The position numbers and the translations under genes are program-made. Shown one piece after another: positions 6,053 through 13,643 of a stretch of DNA of 33,470 nt. The first letter of the stretch is position 1; the number at the start of each line of letters is the position of its first letter. The stretch comes from a virus. Location: positions 1-33,470 of the IMG/VR virus record IMGVR_UViG_3300038566_000067, one strand, 5' to 3'. Under the pieces are notes generated by a model. That model did not search any database and was not told the DNA's origin. It saw only the letters and a program-made list of their open reading frames with translations.

Positions 6053-6499
6053 CTATTCTTGATAATCCAGTGCATACCCATTTTTATTATAATGACTCTG
6101 CATTGTTTCCCTGTAATGGTTATGCTGCTTTGTTGTGAATAATCTAGTAACAGGTAATAACTCCATATACCCGCATTGCTGCTCATAAGGCCAATTAAAA
6201 AAATCAAGCTTGTTGAGTGTCCATGATATTTTGTGACCGTACTCCACACTATCTAGCAGTATCGGCAACCCAAACATTCTTTTACATTGCAGCTCAACGG
6301 TTTTTACATTCTCGCCATCTTTATCTGCTATTTGCTTATACCAAACATGTATCTGTGCGTTAGCTGGTATTGTTCTTTTATCGCTCCATGGCTCAATAGT
6401 TACCTTTAGCGCTCCGCTATGCTTAAATAGCTCCTGCATTAGCTGAATAACTACCTGCGTATTTGTGCCTATGAATTTTATTGATTTAATTAAACTCAT
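6053..6499 (-). CDS. NinB-like recombination protein
   Basis: 148 residues. The middle has the pattern of the lambda Orf/NinB recombination mediator group: a beta region, then a helix with PANAQIHVWYKQIA (compare SLDQN..LW..L in NinB), a Cys-Lys pair before FGLPIL, and a C-terminal helix rich in Tyr and His. NinB binds single-stranded DNA and helps annealing proteins. Context supports this: the next gene upstream is YbcO-like, and ERF and SSB are encoded further away. Its ATG overlaps the upstream stop. Assignment is by pattern and moderate. Confidence 0.5.
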   Translation of the reverse strand: MSLIKSIKFIGTNTQVVIQLMQELFKHSGALKVTIEPWSDKRTIPANAQIHVWYKQIADKDGENVKTVELQCKRMFGLPILLDSVEYGHKISWTLNKLDFFNWPYEQQCGYMELLPVTRLFTTKQHNHYRETMQSHYNKNGYALDYQE

Positions 6500-6789
6500 T
6501 TAACCACCAGCAAGTCCTTTTCCATAAACCGCTCTTGAGTCTCCTCAAGGGCGCGAAGCTTTTCCGTGCTTAGCTCATGCTTGCTAAATTCAGTTTTAAC
6601 ACGCCCGTCGATTATGTCATGGCAATTACTGCACGAATAAATGGCAAACGTATCACTGCATTTTAAACCCATACCGCGCCGCCTGCCTATGTGACACAAA
6701 ACCACAGTTTCATTACTTGAGCAAACACCAAGGCGCAAAGTGCAATCTTCACCCCTTGCTGATTCGCGTATCTTTTTTGATTTAATCAT
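6496..6789 (-). CDS. YbcO-like (DUF1364) nuclease, HNH-type zinc fold
   Basis: 97 residues beginning MIKSKKIRESARGEDCTLRL. The family pattern is clear: ARGxDC, then a Cys (C23), LCHIG with a His near residue 33, GMGLK, and the CSNCHDIIDGR motif (C53, C56, H57) typical of lambdoid YbcO nucleases, which bind zinc in an HNH-like fold and cut DNA endonucleolytically. Located between the NinB-like protein and the primase, as in lambdoid nin-type regions. Length fits the family. Confidence 0.85.
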   Translation of the reverse strand: MIKSKKIRESARGEDCTLRLGVCSSNETVVLCHIGRRRGMGLKCSDTFAIYSCSNCHDIIDGRVKTEFSKHELSTEKLRALEETQERFMEKDLLVVK

Positions 6790-6792
6790 AAC

Positions 6793-7788
6793 CTACTCCC
6801 CTAAAGTGAAATCTATTGTATCCATTGGTTCTAGTAGCATATCGTTAAAGTCTTTTCCTTTAACTGATGGCGCTCTAATTATTACCTTTGAAACATCATT
6901 ATTATTTAGAAGGTTCTTATGCCCGCAAGTATAAGCCGCTGCTAAACCCGCCCCGTTCTTGTCGTTATCAGCGTATATAATTAAGGTCTTAACGCCTGCG
7001 GGAGCTTTAAACTCTTTCATTATTGAAGTGTTAAGCACTGACCAAACAGGAAAGCCAAACATTTGCTTTGCGCTTAACCCCGATTCTATACCCTCGCTAA
7101 TACCTAAAACCTCATCGTGCGGGAACATTCTAACAGCTACATTTGCAGCGTACTCATGACCGCAAGAATTGCATGGTAAGTTGTGCTTGCTTACCGTTTC
7201 CATTTTTTTATTTACTTCAACTTCTGCCTTCCTTCCACCCTCAAGATATGTTTTGTGAGTGTAAACAATATTCATTGCCTCATCTGTTGCCACTGCATAC
7301 ATACAGCTAAATGATCGGTTATAAGATCTGTCAAACTCAGAAGGCGCATGCTTTATGCTTAACTCTGGCATTGTGTGGATGCCTCTGCTTTTTAAATAAG
7401 CCTCAACCGGTGAATTTTTTATTGTATGTATTGCTGAGAATCTATTCATTAGCTGTTCTTTCCTTGGTGTTTGTGGTTTTTGGTTTTTTGTTTCTGCTTC
7501 TCTTTGCGTTGGTTTAAACTCATTGCCAATCAATTTATCTATTTCATTACATGTGGTTTTGTAGTCGGTGCCGTTAACTTCCATAACTAGGTTTATAACT
7601 GAGCCATTGCCGCACACGCAAATATAGCCAACTTTATTTTGATAACGGTGAAGCCTAAACTTTCTACGCTTTCCGCATATAGGACACCCTCCAGCAAAAT
7701 GCCTATTACCGGTTATTTCAGGTAATCCAAAGTGACTTAAGATTAATTCTTCATGACCTATCATTGCATCTGGTGTGCTTACTCTCAT
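6793..7788 (-). CDS. DNA primase with zinc finger and Toprim domain
   Basis: 331 residues. An N-terminal zinc-binding domain has C35, C38, C57 and C59 (CPICG and CVCG), as in DnaG/T7 gp4-type primases. The Toprim catalytic core has the glutamate motif SEGIESGLSA (E232) and the DxD motif YADNDKNG (D274, D276), followed by KDFNDML. A second CxxC (residues 206-209) sits in the linker. Primes replication in the cytoplasm, probably together with the helicase directly upstream, with which its ATG overlaps by four bases. No helicase domain is fused. Confidence 0.9.
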   Translation of the reverse strand: MRVSTPDAMIGHEELILSHFGLPEITGNRHFAGGCPICGKRRKFRLHRYQNKVGYICVCGNGSVINLVMEVNGTDYKTTCNEIDKLIGNEFKPTQREAETKNQKPQTPRKEQLMNRFSAIHTIKNSPVEAYLKSRGIHTMPELSIKHAPSEFDRSYNRSFSCMYAVATDEAMNIVYTHKTYLEGGRKAEVEVNKKMETVSKHNLPCNSCGHEYAANVAVRMFPHDEVLGISEGIESGLSAKQMFGFPVWSVLNTSIMKEFKAPAGVKTLIIYADNDKNGAGLAAAYTCGHKNLLNNNDVSKVIIRAPSVKGKDFNDMLLEPMDTIDFTLGE

Positions 7789-9284
7789 TTTCTACCCTTA
7801 GCGAATGCAATCATACGCGACTTAATGTAATTTCTTGTTTCTGTGCTTGGTGCTTTTACAGTTCCGTTCAATCCTTTTGGCCACACGCCAAATTTCTGCT
7901 TGTACTGATTGGAAATCCATCCATCACTGTAATTTTTACCTCGGTTAAGTCTTGCTTCATTTCGATAGCCAAGCAACTCAGAGTAAAACGCTTGCTTTTC
8001 TTGCTTGGTATATTGCTTCTTTTTACCCTTAACTATTTCAAGCTCTCGACTCTCATCAACTTCAACGTCCTCGCCGTTAATTGGTTTATATCCACATCGA
8101 GCGCAAACGTATTGACCGGCCGGCTTCATGTAATGACATTTAGGGCATTCTTTTGGTTGTTTTTCTTTTTTCTCTTTTTCTTTTTGCTGGCGCTTGACCT
8201 CATCAAGTCCGTCTTTATCGCTTACTAGTTCGTCATACTCAATTGAGCAAGGGTAGCCAAGTCTATGTACTGTTCCGCTATGGTCTAAGATGATACATCT
8301 ATCTTTACCTTCTGCGGTTCTAAGCCCTCGTCCTAGACATTGTATCCATCTTGCTTCCGACTTTGTTGGCCTTGCGTAAATTATGCACCTTACGTCCTCA
8401 TCTAATCCAGCCACCAATGTTCCCACGTTACACATAACTTTAGTTACACCAGTGCGGAATCGTTTAAATATTTGCTGCCTTTCTTCTTGTGGTGTATCTG
8501 CTGTAATAACCTCGGCACTTACACCAGCTTTACAAAAAGCGATTGTCACAAAGTTAGCGTGAGAAACGTTAACGCAAAAAGCTATTGTCGGCTCGTTCTC
8601 CCCGTTTTGAAGCCATGTTTTAATTATATTTCCAACTATTTGAGCATCACCCATTATCTCAGCAAGTTGATCCTCAACGTAGTCTTTACCATAAGCAGCT
8701 AAGTTTGATGTTTTAACGCCTTTCAAGTTTGGTCTAGTTGGTGCGAATATATCGTACTCACTTAAAAAGCCTTGTTCTATTAACTGGCGCATAGTTGTAA
8801 CTTTAATAAAGTTATCGTAGTAAGTGCCAAGCCAGTTAGCAAAAGGCGTTGCTGTTAAGCCTATCCATTTACGATCACCCTCAGCCATTAGCTTTAAAAG
8901 CTTTGCGCGTTTTATATGGCACTCATCAATAATCACAACATCGCAATCAGGGAAGTCGCGCCTAATTAGCGTATCAGCGCTGGCTATTTGTATTAAATTA
9001 TCAGGGTCATACCAAGGATGATCACGCCAGATTATAGCCGGTTGCGGTAATCCGTAATCCATAAACGCTTTAGCTGTTTGATCAATTAACGCGGTGTAAG
9101 GCGCTATGAATACACTTCTAATGCCGTTACGCTGCAACCCTGCCACTATTTCAGCGGCTATTGCTGTTTTGCCTGCACCTGTTGGCGCTTGCATTAAATG
9201 TGTGTCGTGTTTTTTCCAGTCTCTACGCAATATGTTAAGCGCGTTAGATTGGTGAGGTCTAAGTGTTAAGTTTGTATTTGACAT
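7785..9284 (-). CDS. Superfamily 2 DEAD/DEAH-type helicase
   Basis: 499 residues. Motifs in order: Q-like region (LRPHQSNAL), Walker A APTGAGKT (33-40), Walker B-type DECH (119-122), motif III GLTATP (141-146), and C-terminal motif VI-type QCLGRGLR. A zinc ribbon CPKC..CARCG follows around residues 380-400, after a Lys/Glu-rich linker. This ResIII-like architecture matches phage replicative or restart helicases found next to a Toprim primase. It unwinds DNA using ATP. The ATG lacks a strong ribosome site, but overlap with the primase and full motif set make the call firm. Confidence 0.92.
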   Translation of the reverse strand: MSNTNLTLRPHQSNALNILRRDWKKHDTHLMQAPTGAGKTAIAAEIVAGLQRNGIRSVFIAPYTALIDQTAKAFMDYGLPQPAIIWRDHPWYDPDNLIQIASADTLIRRDFPDCDVVIIDECHIKRAKLLKLMAEGDRKWIGLTATPFANWLGTYYDNFIKVTTMRQLIEQGFLSEYDIFAPTRPNLKGVKTSNLAAYGKDYVEDQLAEIMGDAQIVGNIIKTWLQNGENEPTIAFCVNVSHANFVTIAFCKAGVSAEVITADTPQEERQQIFKRFRTGVTKVMCNVGTLVAGLDEDVRCIIYARPTKSEARWIQCLGRGLRTAEGKDRCIILDHSGTVHRLGYPCSIEYDELVSDKDGLDEVKRQQKEKEKKEKQPKECPKCHYMKPAGQYVCARCGYKPINGEDVEVDESRELEIVKGKKKQYTKQEKQAFYSELLGYRNEARLNRGKNYSDGWISNQYKQKFGVWPKGLNGTVKAPSTETRNYIKSRMIAFAKGRK

Positions 9285-9324
9285 AAGAGCAAGTAGTCCT
9301 TAGTTTGTCGGTTAATGTTGTTTG

Positions 9325-9747
9325 TTAAGAGTCTTTCCATAGCCTAAATAAAATCACGCCAGTCTTATTGCTTCCATTTCTAATGACGTTAGGGCTAAGC
9401 ATGTATGCACCGCTTCTAACTTTTTTAATTAAATTCATCTTATCAAGAGCTTTAATTGTTTTATTTATAACTGGAACGCTAACACCTGTTTTATTAGCGA
9501 ATTCCCTCTGAGTACCATACAGCATGTTTTTTCCGTCTTTCTTTTCCAGTATGTAAGCTAAAAACTCAGTGGCTTGACCGCCTCCACACTTAATGTATTC
9601 ACCTAGAGTTTTTGCATATGCCTTCTCCCAGCCGTTTTGCTTGGCTCTCTCAATAAAAATTGACACGTCAACAATCTCACCAGTTATTTTATCCCTAACC
9701 TCGTAGGTTGCTGGGTTGAAGTAATCTTGATCTGCTTTGCTCATCAT
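9325..9747 (-). CDS. RepL-like replication initiation protein (winged HTH)
   Basis: About 140 residues from the chosen start; the frame continues upstream to a TTG at 9804 with another ATG at 9777. ATG 9747 is taken because AAGG lies five bases before it, but the next ATG (9744) is equally possible. The C-terminal half is a winged helix: REFANKTGVSVPVINKTIKALDK, then a wing (KVRSGAYMLSP) and a final beta strand (GVILFRLW). This resembles RepL-type plasmid initiators. It is followed by helicase and primase and preceded by AT-rich DNA with repeats, all consistent with origin recognition. Alternative: a transcriptional regulator. Confidence 0.6.
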   Translation of the reverse strand: MMSKADQDYFNPATYEVRDKITGEIVDVSIFIERAKQNGWEKAYAKTLGEYIKCGGGQATEFLAYILEKKDGKNMLYGTQREFANKTGVSVPVINKTIKALDKMNLIKKVRSGAYMLSPNVIRNGSNKTGVILFRLWKDS

Positions 9748-9804
9748 GTGCGCCTTGTTTAAGTTTGTTTTTAACATTGTATATCGGCATTCTAGGTTAT
9801 TCAA

Positions 9805-10082
9805 TAACTTTTATTAAATATTTTGTTTAACACTGCTACTCATTACCATGAATTTGTTTAAGTATCCAGCTACAAAAAGTAAAGAAAACTTAAACACAGA
9901 AACTTGTAAGCTTATGTTTTTACTTTATTTCGTGTTACAGCCTCTATATATCTATATTACACCCATGCAAAGGCAGCTAATCATTCAAATAGAGCATTTA
10001 CCTTAGTGTTTATCATTACCTATGGTTTTAGTGTTTAACATTGCGCTGTCGCGCTATATCGCTACGCGATGCCATAACAGAA
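9805..10082. other. AT-rich non-coding region, candidate replication origin
   Basis: About 280 bases without a convincing gene. It lies directly upstream of the RepL-like gene and contains direct repeats, several TGTTTAA or TTAAACA words in both orientations, an AT-rich tract with repeated TATATCTATAT-like words, and an ATCGC-TAC-GCGAT hairpin near 10059-10071. These are typical of an iteron-type origin next to its initiator gene. Promoters for the RepL-like gene must also be here, but no strong -35/-10 pair was found. Confidence 0.4.
10003..10042 (+). repeat. Pair of 15-base direct repeats
   Basis: TTAGTGTTTATCATT (10003-10017) and TTAGTGTTTAACATT (10028-10042) differ at one base and start 25 bases apart, roughly two and a half helical turns. 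A related word with TGTTTAACA and a shared CATTACC lies near 9822-9846. Iteron-like sites for the neighbouring initiator protein are suspected. Confidence 0.5.
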
Positions 10083-10104
10083 AAAGGGCTAATTAAAGCC
10101 CTTT
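10083..10104 (-). terminator. Rho-independent terminator
   Basis: Perfect 8-bp stem AAAGGGCT/AGCCCTTT with a 6-base loop; on the minus strand T residues follow (TTCTG after a TTT that is part of the stem). It lies 19 bases past the stop of the 84-residue gene and would separate the accessory operon from the origin region. Confidence 0.75.
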
Positions 10105-10122
10105 CCTTGATAATGCGCCGCT

Positions 10123-10377
10123 TTAGCGGCTACCGTACTTTACGACTAAAAGCCTTAGCCAAGCGTTTGCCATTCTGCGCCTGCAATTAACCTCTTGGTA
10201 TGACCTATAAACGCCGGTATGATTAAAAACCTTTGTATAGCCCTCTGAGAGCTTTGGCCACCAATTTGGGTTTAACATGCGTATTCGGTCGACTACCCAC
10301 TGTTTAGCCTCTGCGTGGCTCTCTGGGTGCGTTTTAAAGCATTTTGGCAGTAACGGGTCACTATCTACTTTGTGCAT
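10123..10377 (-). CDS. Hypothetical protein, 84 aa
   Basis: Starts MHKVDSDPLLPKCFKTHPES, with GAGGA six bases upstream of the ATG. Trp- and Arg-rich in the second half (NWWPKLSEGY, then NCRRRMANAWLRLL). Such short basic phage proteins often bind nucleic acid, but no family is recognised. Last gene of the 11886-10123 operon, directly before a terminator. Confidence 0.7.
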   Translation of the reverse strand: MHKVDSDPLLPKCFKTHPESHAEAKQWVVDRIRMLNPNWWPKLSEGYTKVFNHTGVYRSYQEVNCRRRMANAWLRLLVVKYGSR

Positions 10378-10393
10378 CTTAAGTCCTCATAAA

Positions 10394-10414
10394 AAGCCCC
10401 AATTAAGGGGTTTC
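10394..10414 (-). terminator. Possible terminator between small genes
   Basis: Minus strand: AAACCCC/GGGGCTT stem (one G-T pair) with a 6-base loop, then T residues. It overlaps the stop codon of the 59-residue zinc-finger-like gene and lies shortly before the next gene's ribosome site, so it may only attenuate. Confidence 0.6.
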
Positions 10415-10582
10415 GTTGCTGTCTGGCTCTGTAGTGGTTGGGAACTTATACTCAGCTCCACACTCATTATCTCGACAGTAGATTAAATCGTTATCCCATC
10501 CGCCACCATAAAGCGCTATTGTTTCACCTCCGCATATTTCGCATTTTATATGCCTCTTAGCTAGTTCGCTAAATATACTCAT
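10403..10582 (-). CDS. Zinc-ribbon-like small protein, 59 aa
   Basis: The ATG at 10582 overlaps the stop of the DUF4942-like gene (ATGA) and has AGGAG seven bases upstream. Protein starts MSIFSELAKRHIKCEICGGE; a first knuckle CEIC and a second C-x4-C (CRDNEC) about 20 residues later form a likely four-Cys zinc ribbon. The acidic, Thr/Pro-rich end is probably disordered. Function unknown; zinc ribbons of this size often bind DNA or RNA polymerase, which is inference only. Confidence 0.7.
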   Translation of the reverse strand: MSIFSELAKRHIKCEICGGETIALYGGGWDNDLIYCRDNECGAEYKFPTTTEPDSNETP

Positions 10583-11337
10583 TTGCTCGCTCCTAATTTG
10601 CCTTCGCCATACCAAGCTGCAATTATATCGTTTATTTTGTCGGTTATATCATCCCGCTTAAGCCATAAGTGAGCGTTGCCATTCTTAAACGCTTTTATTT
10701 TAAAATACTCGTCCTCGTACTCTTTGCACTTGATCATTTTGCGCATTGACTGGCTAAATAAATGCTCTTTAAATTCAACGCCATCAAGGGTGCGAACAAC
10801 GCGATCAAGATCATTCATTTCAGGCTCTTGATTGTAGTTAACTGACAGGTCACCGCAAAACACCGTAAACCAGTTGCGTAATATTATTTTTTTACCAATC
10901 TTAAACGCATCATTTGTTTTATATTGCGCACCAAGACGCCTAAACAACTCTACAACGCCGCGATTCATAAATTCCTCAGCTTGGTTATAGCTGCTTATTA
11001 GTGTGCTTCTAACGTTGTCTATGGTGAACGCCGGTGGATCTTTTTCTAGCGAATTAGAAAACTCATCACGCGCTATTTTATCCATATATTTATTAAATCC
11101 AGTCAACTCTATTGTTTGTCGCCACATGCGTCTGTCAACGTCCCTAGTTATCGCCTCTATACCGTGATAACCTCTAAATTGATGTACTGGGAATATATAA
11201 GTACCAACCTCTTTGCATAGCTTTTCAGCTCTCCGCTTGCACTTATCCATGCTTTCCAACTCTAAAACAATTGAGTCTCTATCAAATATTAGTTGCTCGA
11301 TTGTTTTTGGTACCATTAAATCTTTTCTAAACGCCAT
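10579..11337 (-). CDS. DUF4942-like protein, 252 aa
   Basis: The second ATG (11337) is chosen because GGAG lies six bases before it. Near the C-terminus is a stretch typical of DUF4942 proteins as I recall them: KNGNAHLWLKRDDITDKIND followed by IIAAWYG. The rest is helical and charged, without membrane segments. DUF4942 proteins occur in phages and conjugative plasmids, often near replication or methylase genes; their activity is not known to me. Overlaps the zinc-ribbon-like gene by four bases. Confidence 0.65.
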   Translation of the reverse strand: MAFRKDLMVPKTIEQLIFDRDSIVLELESMDKCKRRAEKLCKEVGTYIFPVHQFRGYHGIEAITRDVDRRMWRQTIELTGFNKYMDKIARDEFSNSLEKDPPAFTIDNVRSTLISSYNQAEEFMNRGVVELFRRLGAQYKTNDAFKIGKKIILRNWFTVFCGDLSVNYNQEPEMNDLDRVVRTLDGVEFKEHLFSQSMRKMIKCKEYEDEYFKIKAFKNGNAHLWLKRDDITDKINDIIAAWYGEGKLGASK

Positions 11338-11356
11338 TTCATTCTCCAAAATAAAG

Positions 11357-11372
11357 ACCCCAGTTAAGGGGT
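11357..11372 (-). terminator. Possible terminator or attenuator
   Basis: Minus strand: ACCCC/GGGGT stem with a 6-base loop, then CTTTATTTT. It lies between the secreted-protein gene and the DUF4942-like gene, 20 bases before the latter's start, so it may partly terminate transcription. Confidence 0.6.
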
Positions 11373-11389
11373 TTTGTTATTAAGTTTGG

Positions 11390-11695
11390 TTACTTGCTTT
11401 TAATGCAGGATAAAAACCACCCATTTTTAAATTTAACAATTTCCGCATCACTGTATTTTTTAGTGTTATACCTTCCTACCTCATAGGCTTGTTCTATCAT
11501 TAGCTGAATCAGGCTGTCTCCATTTGCTGTGTGGTAAATATCAGCCATAGGTACGCCAGATTGCCTCAAGTCCATATATCTACCTGCTAGCTCTGATATT
11601 TTTTTGCATGATGCTGCTTTATCGCTTGGCTTATCTTCTGCGATAGCTGTGAATGATAATGCTGTTAGTGCTGTTGCTAAAATTAATGTTTTCAT
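11390..11695 (-). CDS. Secreted (periplasmic) small protein, 101 aa
   Basis: The N-terminus MKTLILATALTALSFTAIA is a textbook Sec signal peptide with an AIA cleavage site before Glu20. The mature 82-residue part is soluble, with two Cys (near residues 29 and 97) that could form a disulphide in the periplasm. GGAG lies six bases before the ATG; the ATG overlaps the upstream stop. A phage early-operon protein sent to the periplasm may act in superinfection exclusion or envelope modification; that is inference, and no family is recognised. Confidence 0.75.
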   Translation of the reverse strand: MKTLILATALTALSFTAIAEDKPSDKAASCKKISELAGRYMDLRQSGVPMADIYHTANGDSLIQLMIEQAYEVGRYNTKKYSDAEIVKFKNGWFLSCIKSK

Positions 11696-11886
11696 TTCTT
11701 TCTCCAGTTTACGTGAATCTGCTTTTTAACTGTTAATGTAATCAATAGGCCATATCGACCCTCGTGTGTATGAGTTGGGATTCGATTCTTCTTGCGTATG
11801 CTCGTAAATGTACGAATAGCGCAGCGAATATCCTCCCAATCAAACGAGCTAATCTCGTTAGTGTTACCGTGTAGTATTGTGTTCAA
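11692..11886 (-). CDS. Hypothetical protein, 64 aa (TTG start)
   Basis: First gene of the leftward operon. TTG start at 11886 with GGAG eight bases upstream; no ATG is available in the frame. The protein has a basic, Arg/Lys-rich character (IRKKNRIPTHTHEGRYGLL) and ends VNWRKK. Overlaps the secreted-protein gene by ATGA. Unknown function; possibly nucleic-acid-binding. Confidence 0.6.
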   Translation of the reverse strand: MNTILHGNTNEISSFDWEDIRCAIRTFTSIRKKNRIPTHTHEGRYGLLITLTVKKQIHVNWRKK

Positions 11887-11917
11887 TTTAGACTCTCCAT
11901 TTATTTATTGTGCGTTA

Positions 11918-11946
11918 AATGTACTTTATGGATTTAATAAAAGCAA
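11918..11946 (-). promoter_or_regulatory. Candidate leftward promoter
   Basis: Minus strand: TTGCTT (11946-11941), a 17-base spacer, TACATT (11923-11918), about 32 bases before the TTG start of the first leftward gene. Divergent from the rightward promoter at 11984-12011, with a partial inverted repeat between them. Confidence 0.45.
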
Positions 11947-11958
11947 GTTATTTATAGC

Positions 11959-12011
11959 CTACTAAAAAGTTTTCTAAAGTAGGTTGACATATTCATTTAA
12001 TCGCCCATAAT
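11959..12011 (+). promoter_or_regulatory. Strong rightward promoter with flanking inverted repeat
   Basis: Consensus -35 TTGACA (11984-11989), a 16-base spacer and -10 CATAAT (12006-12011). Just upstream, CCTACT (11959-11964) and AGTAGG (11978-11983) form an inverted repeat around an A/T core, a likely operator that touches the -35. It reads into the RHH-like gene, which may autoregulate here. Confidence 0.75.
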
Positions 12012-12041
12012 GGACTCACCAAAACAAAACGAGGTTAGGAA

Positions 12042-12212
12042 ATGAAAGAGTTAAAAAAGGAATCTAAGCCAAAGCAAACTAAGCGCATTAATTTAGATTT
12101 ACCGCCGTTTGTTCATGAGTACTTAGATTCATTGCATGGCAACAAGAAAAACAACGCCGAGGCTCATTTAATGGCAGCGGCACGCAAAAACGGCTTTAGA
12201 GAAGCTAAATAA
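12042..12212 (+). CDS. Ribbon-helix-helix-like small regulator, 56 aa
   Basis: A Lys-rich N-terminus is followed by a beta-strand-like KRINLDLP and two helices (FVHEYLDSL and a second from NNAEAHLMAAARKNGF). This is the layout of Arc/MetJ-type RHH proteins, which insert a paired beta ribbon into DNA. First gene after the strongest promoter in the window, next to an inverted repeat, fitting an autoregulator. ATG has GAGG seven bases upstream. Alternative: a DNA-binding accessory protein. Confidence 0.6.
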   Translation: MKELKKESKPKQTKRINLDLPPFVHEYLDSLHGNKKNNAEAHLMAAARKNGFREAK

Positions 12213-12226
12213 CTGGAGAGTTAGAA

Positions 12227-12328
12227 ATGAGTAACGAACAACTATTAAAAGCTTTAGATGAAGCTAAGTTGAAAGGTGATGAAGCTCGCGTTTATGAGAT
12301 TGAACAAATATTAAGTTCGAGGTCTTAG
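12227..12328 (+). CDS. Very small acidic protein, 33 aa
   Basis: Sequence starts MSNEQLLKALDEAKLKGDEA and is predicted as a helical hairpin. GGAG lies about 9 bases before the ATG, and it ends two bases before the ERF start, so it is tightly packed in the operon. Its size makes it easy to miss; coding status rests on the ribosome site and spacing. Function unknown. Confidence 0.5.
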   Translation: MSNEQLLKALDEAKLKGDEARVYEIEQILSSRS

Positions 12329-12330
12329 CT

Positions 12331-12906
12331 ATGCAAAAGTCTGAATCAATAAAGCATATAGCCTCTGCGTTAAATAAAGCTCAAGCTGAAATGAGTGGCG
12401 CAAAGAAAGGGGCTAATAATCCGTTTTTTAAAAGCAAATACGCTGATATGAATAGTGTTGTTGATGCTGTGCGGATTCCGTTTTGCAATAACGGGCTTAG
12501 CTACAGTCAATTCCCAATCATGCAGGATAACAAGGTTGGCGTTGAAACAATCTTAATGCATGAGTCTGGTGAATGGATGAGTGATATTCTTGTGCTGCCA
12601 ATGGTTAAGCAAGACCCTCAAGCGGCTGGTAGCGCCATAACTTACGCTAAGAGATACGCCTTACAGTCTATTGCTGGTATTCCATCTGAGGATGATGACG
12701 GTAACGCAGCAAGCAATCAAAAAGCACCAGCTAAGCAGTCAAGCCAAAACGTTAATTGGTACAATGGCTTTGAAAACGACAAGCAGCTTATGCTGGTTGA
12801 TATTCAAAGCGGTGCAAAAACGGCTGATATGATTATTAGTGAATTAAAAGCAAGTGGCTTTGCAGTATCTAACCAAGTTGCAGATCAAATAAAACAATTA
12901 CGATAA
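12331..12906 (+). CDS. erf: ERF-family single-strand annealing protein
   Basis: 191 residues. The ERF signature is clear: ALNKAQAEM near the start, NPFFKSKYADM (30-40), and QDPQAAGSAITYAKRYAL (94-111) followed by GIPSEDDDGN. ERF proteins form rings that anneal complementary DNA strands and drive phage recombination and genome circularisation. The last 60 residues are a linker and a small C-terminal domain. It is followed by a coiled-coil protein and SSB, the usual partners. Start ATG has CGAGG eight bases upstream. Confidence 0.92.
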   Translation: MQKSESIKHIASALNKAQAEMSGAKKGANNPFFKSKYADMNSVVDAVRIPFCNNGLSYSQFPIMQDNKVGVETILMHESGEWMSDILVLPMVKQDPQAAGSAITYAKRYALQSIAGIPSEDDDGNAASNQKAPAKQSSQNVNWYNGFENDKQLMLVDIQSGAKTADMIISELKASGFAVSNQVADQIKQLR

Positions 12907-12917
12907 TGGAGAAGGTA

Positions 12918-13634
12918 ATGAGTGATTTTAATTTGGTTCTATTTTCGGATTTAACCACCGATGAGAAATTGGCACAGCTTGAAGCTGAGGGCGAAAAGTA
13001 CCAAGGTCTTTACGTTGATATGGCTGATAAAGAACAACGCAAGTTTGTGAAAGACCAAGCAAGCTTTGTTAATGATCTACTTAAAAAGCTAGACCGCAAG
13101 CGTATTGATTTATCAAAGCAGTACAAAGCACAGGTTGAAGATGAGGCGAAAGAAATCAAACTACGCCTTGAAAAAGCTAACAGCCCATTCACTGCTTTAA
13201 TTGAAGAATGGAATACAGAGCGCAAACGCATACTTGATGAAGAAAAGCGCATTCAAGCTGAGAAAGAATTGGCCGAGCAAATCGAGCGCGACCACGAAGA
13301 AGCTTTACAGTTAAATCGCCTATGGGATTTAGAAGCTAAAGAGCGTGAGGCGCAACGGGAATCTGAGCGCAAGCAGCAGGCAGAGCGTGAAAAACAAATA
13401 GCTGAACAAGCGGCAAAGCAAGCACTTATTGATGCTGAGAATGCACGACAGGCGCAATTGCAGCGAGAAGAAAACGCAAGGCTAAAGCGTGAAGCTGACA
13501 CCGAACATAAAAAGCAGATTAACAATGTTATTCTATCTGTACTGGTTGAAAATGGCATTGCAGAAGATGACGCAAAAACAGTAATTAAACTAGCCGCTAA
13601 AGGCTTACTACCAAATACACAAATTAACTATTAA
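12918..13634 (+). CDS. Coiled-coil protein of the recombination module, 238 aa
   Basis: Start taken at the second ATG, six bases after GGAG; the first ATG (12906) overlaps the ERF stop. Residues 35-100 are helical and residues 100-200 are an extreme Glu/Arg/Gln/Ala-rich coiled coil (TolA-like composition). The C-terminal 40 residues form a small globular domain (NGIAEDDAKTVIKLAAKGLL). Proteins of this build commonly sit between ERF or RecT and SSB genes; they may act as scaffold or exonuclease partner, but activity is unknown. No nuclease motif is visible. Confidence 0.75.
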   Translation: MSDFNLVLFSDLTTDEKLAQLEAEGEKYQGLYVDMADKEQRKFVKDQASFVNDLLKKLDRKRIDLSKQYKAQVEDEAKEIKLRLEKANSPFTALIEEWNTERKRILDEEKRIQAEKELAEQIERDHEEALQLNRLWDLEAKEREAQRESERKQQAEREKQIAEQAAKQALIDAENARQAQLQREENARLKREADTEHKKQINNVILSVLVENGIAEDDAKTVIKLAAKGLLPNTQINY

Positions 13635-13643
13635 GGAATCATT

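Noticed and set aside
9848-10006. 52-codon plus-strand frame in the candidate origin region
   Set aside because: No ribosome site, AT-driven composition, and it crosses the direct repeats.
13010-13558. Long minus-strand frames opposite the coiled-coil gene
   Set aside because: Ser/Cys/Leu-rich mirror frames produced by the Glu/Lys/Arg/Ala codon bias of the plus-strand coiled coil; no ribosome sites.
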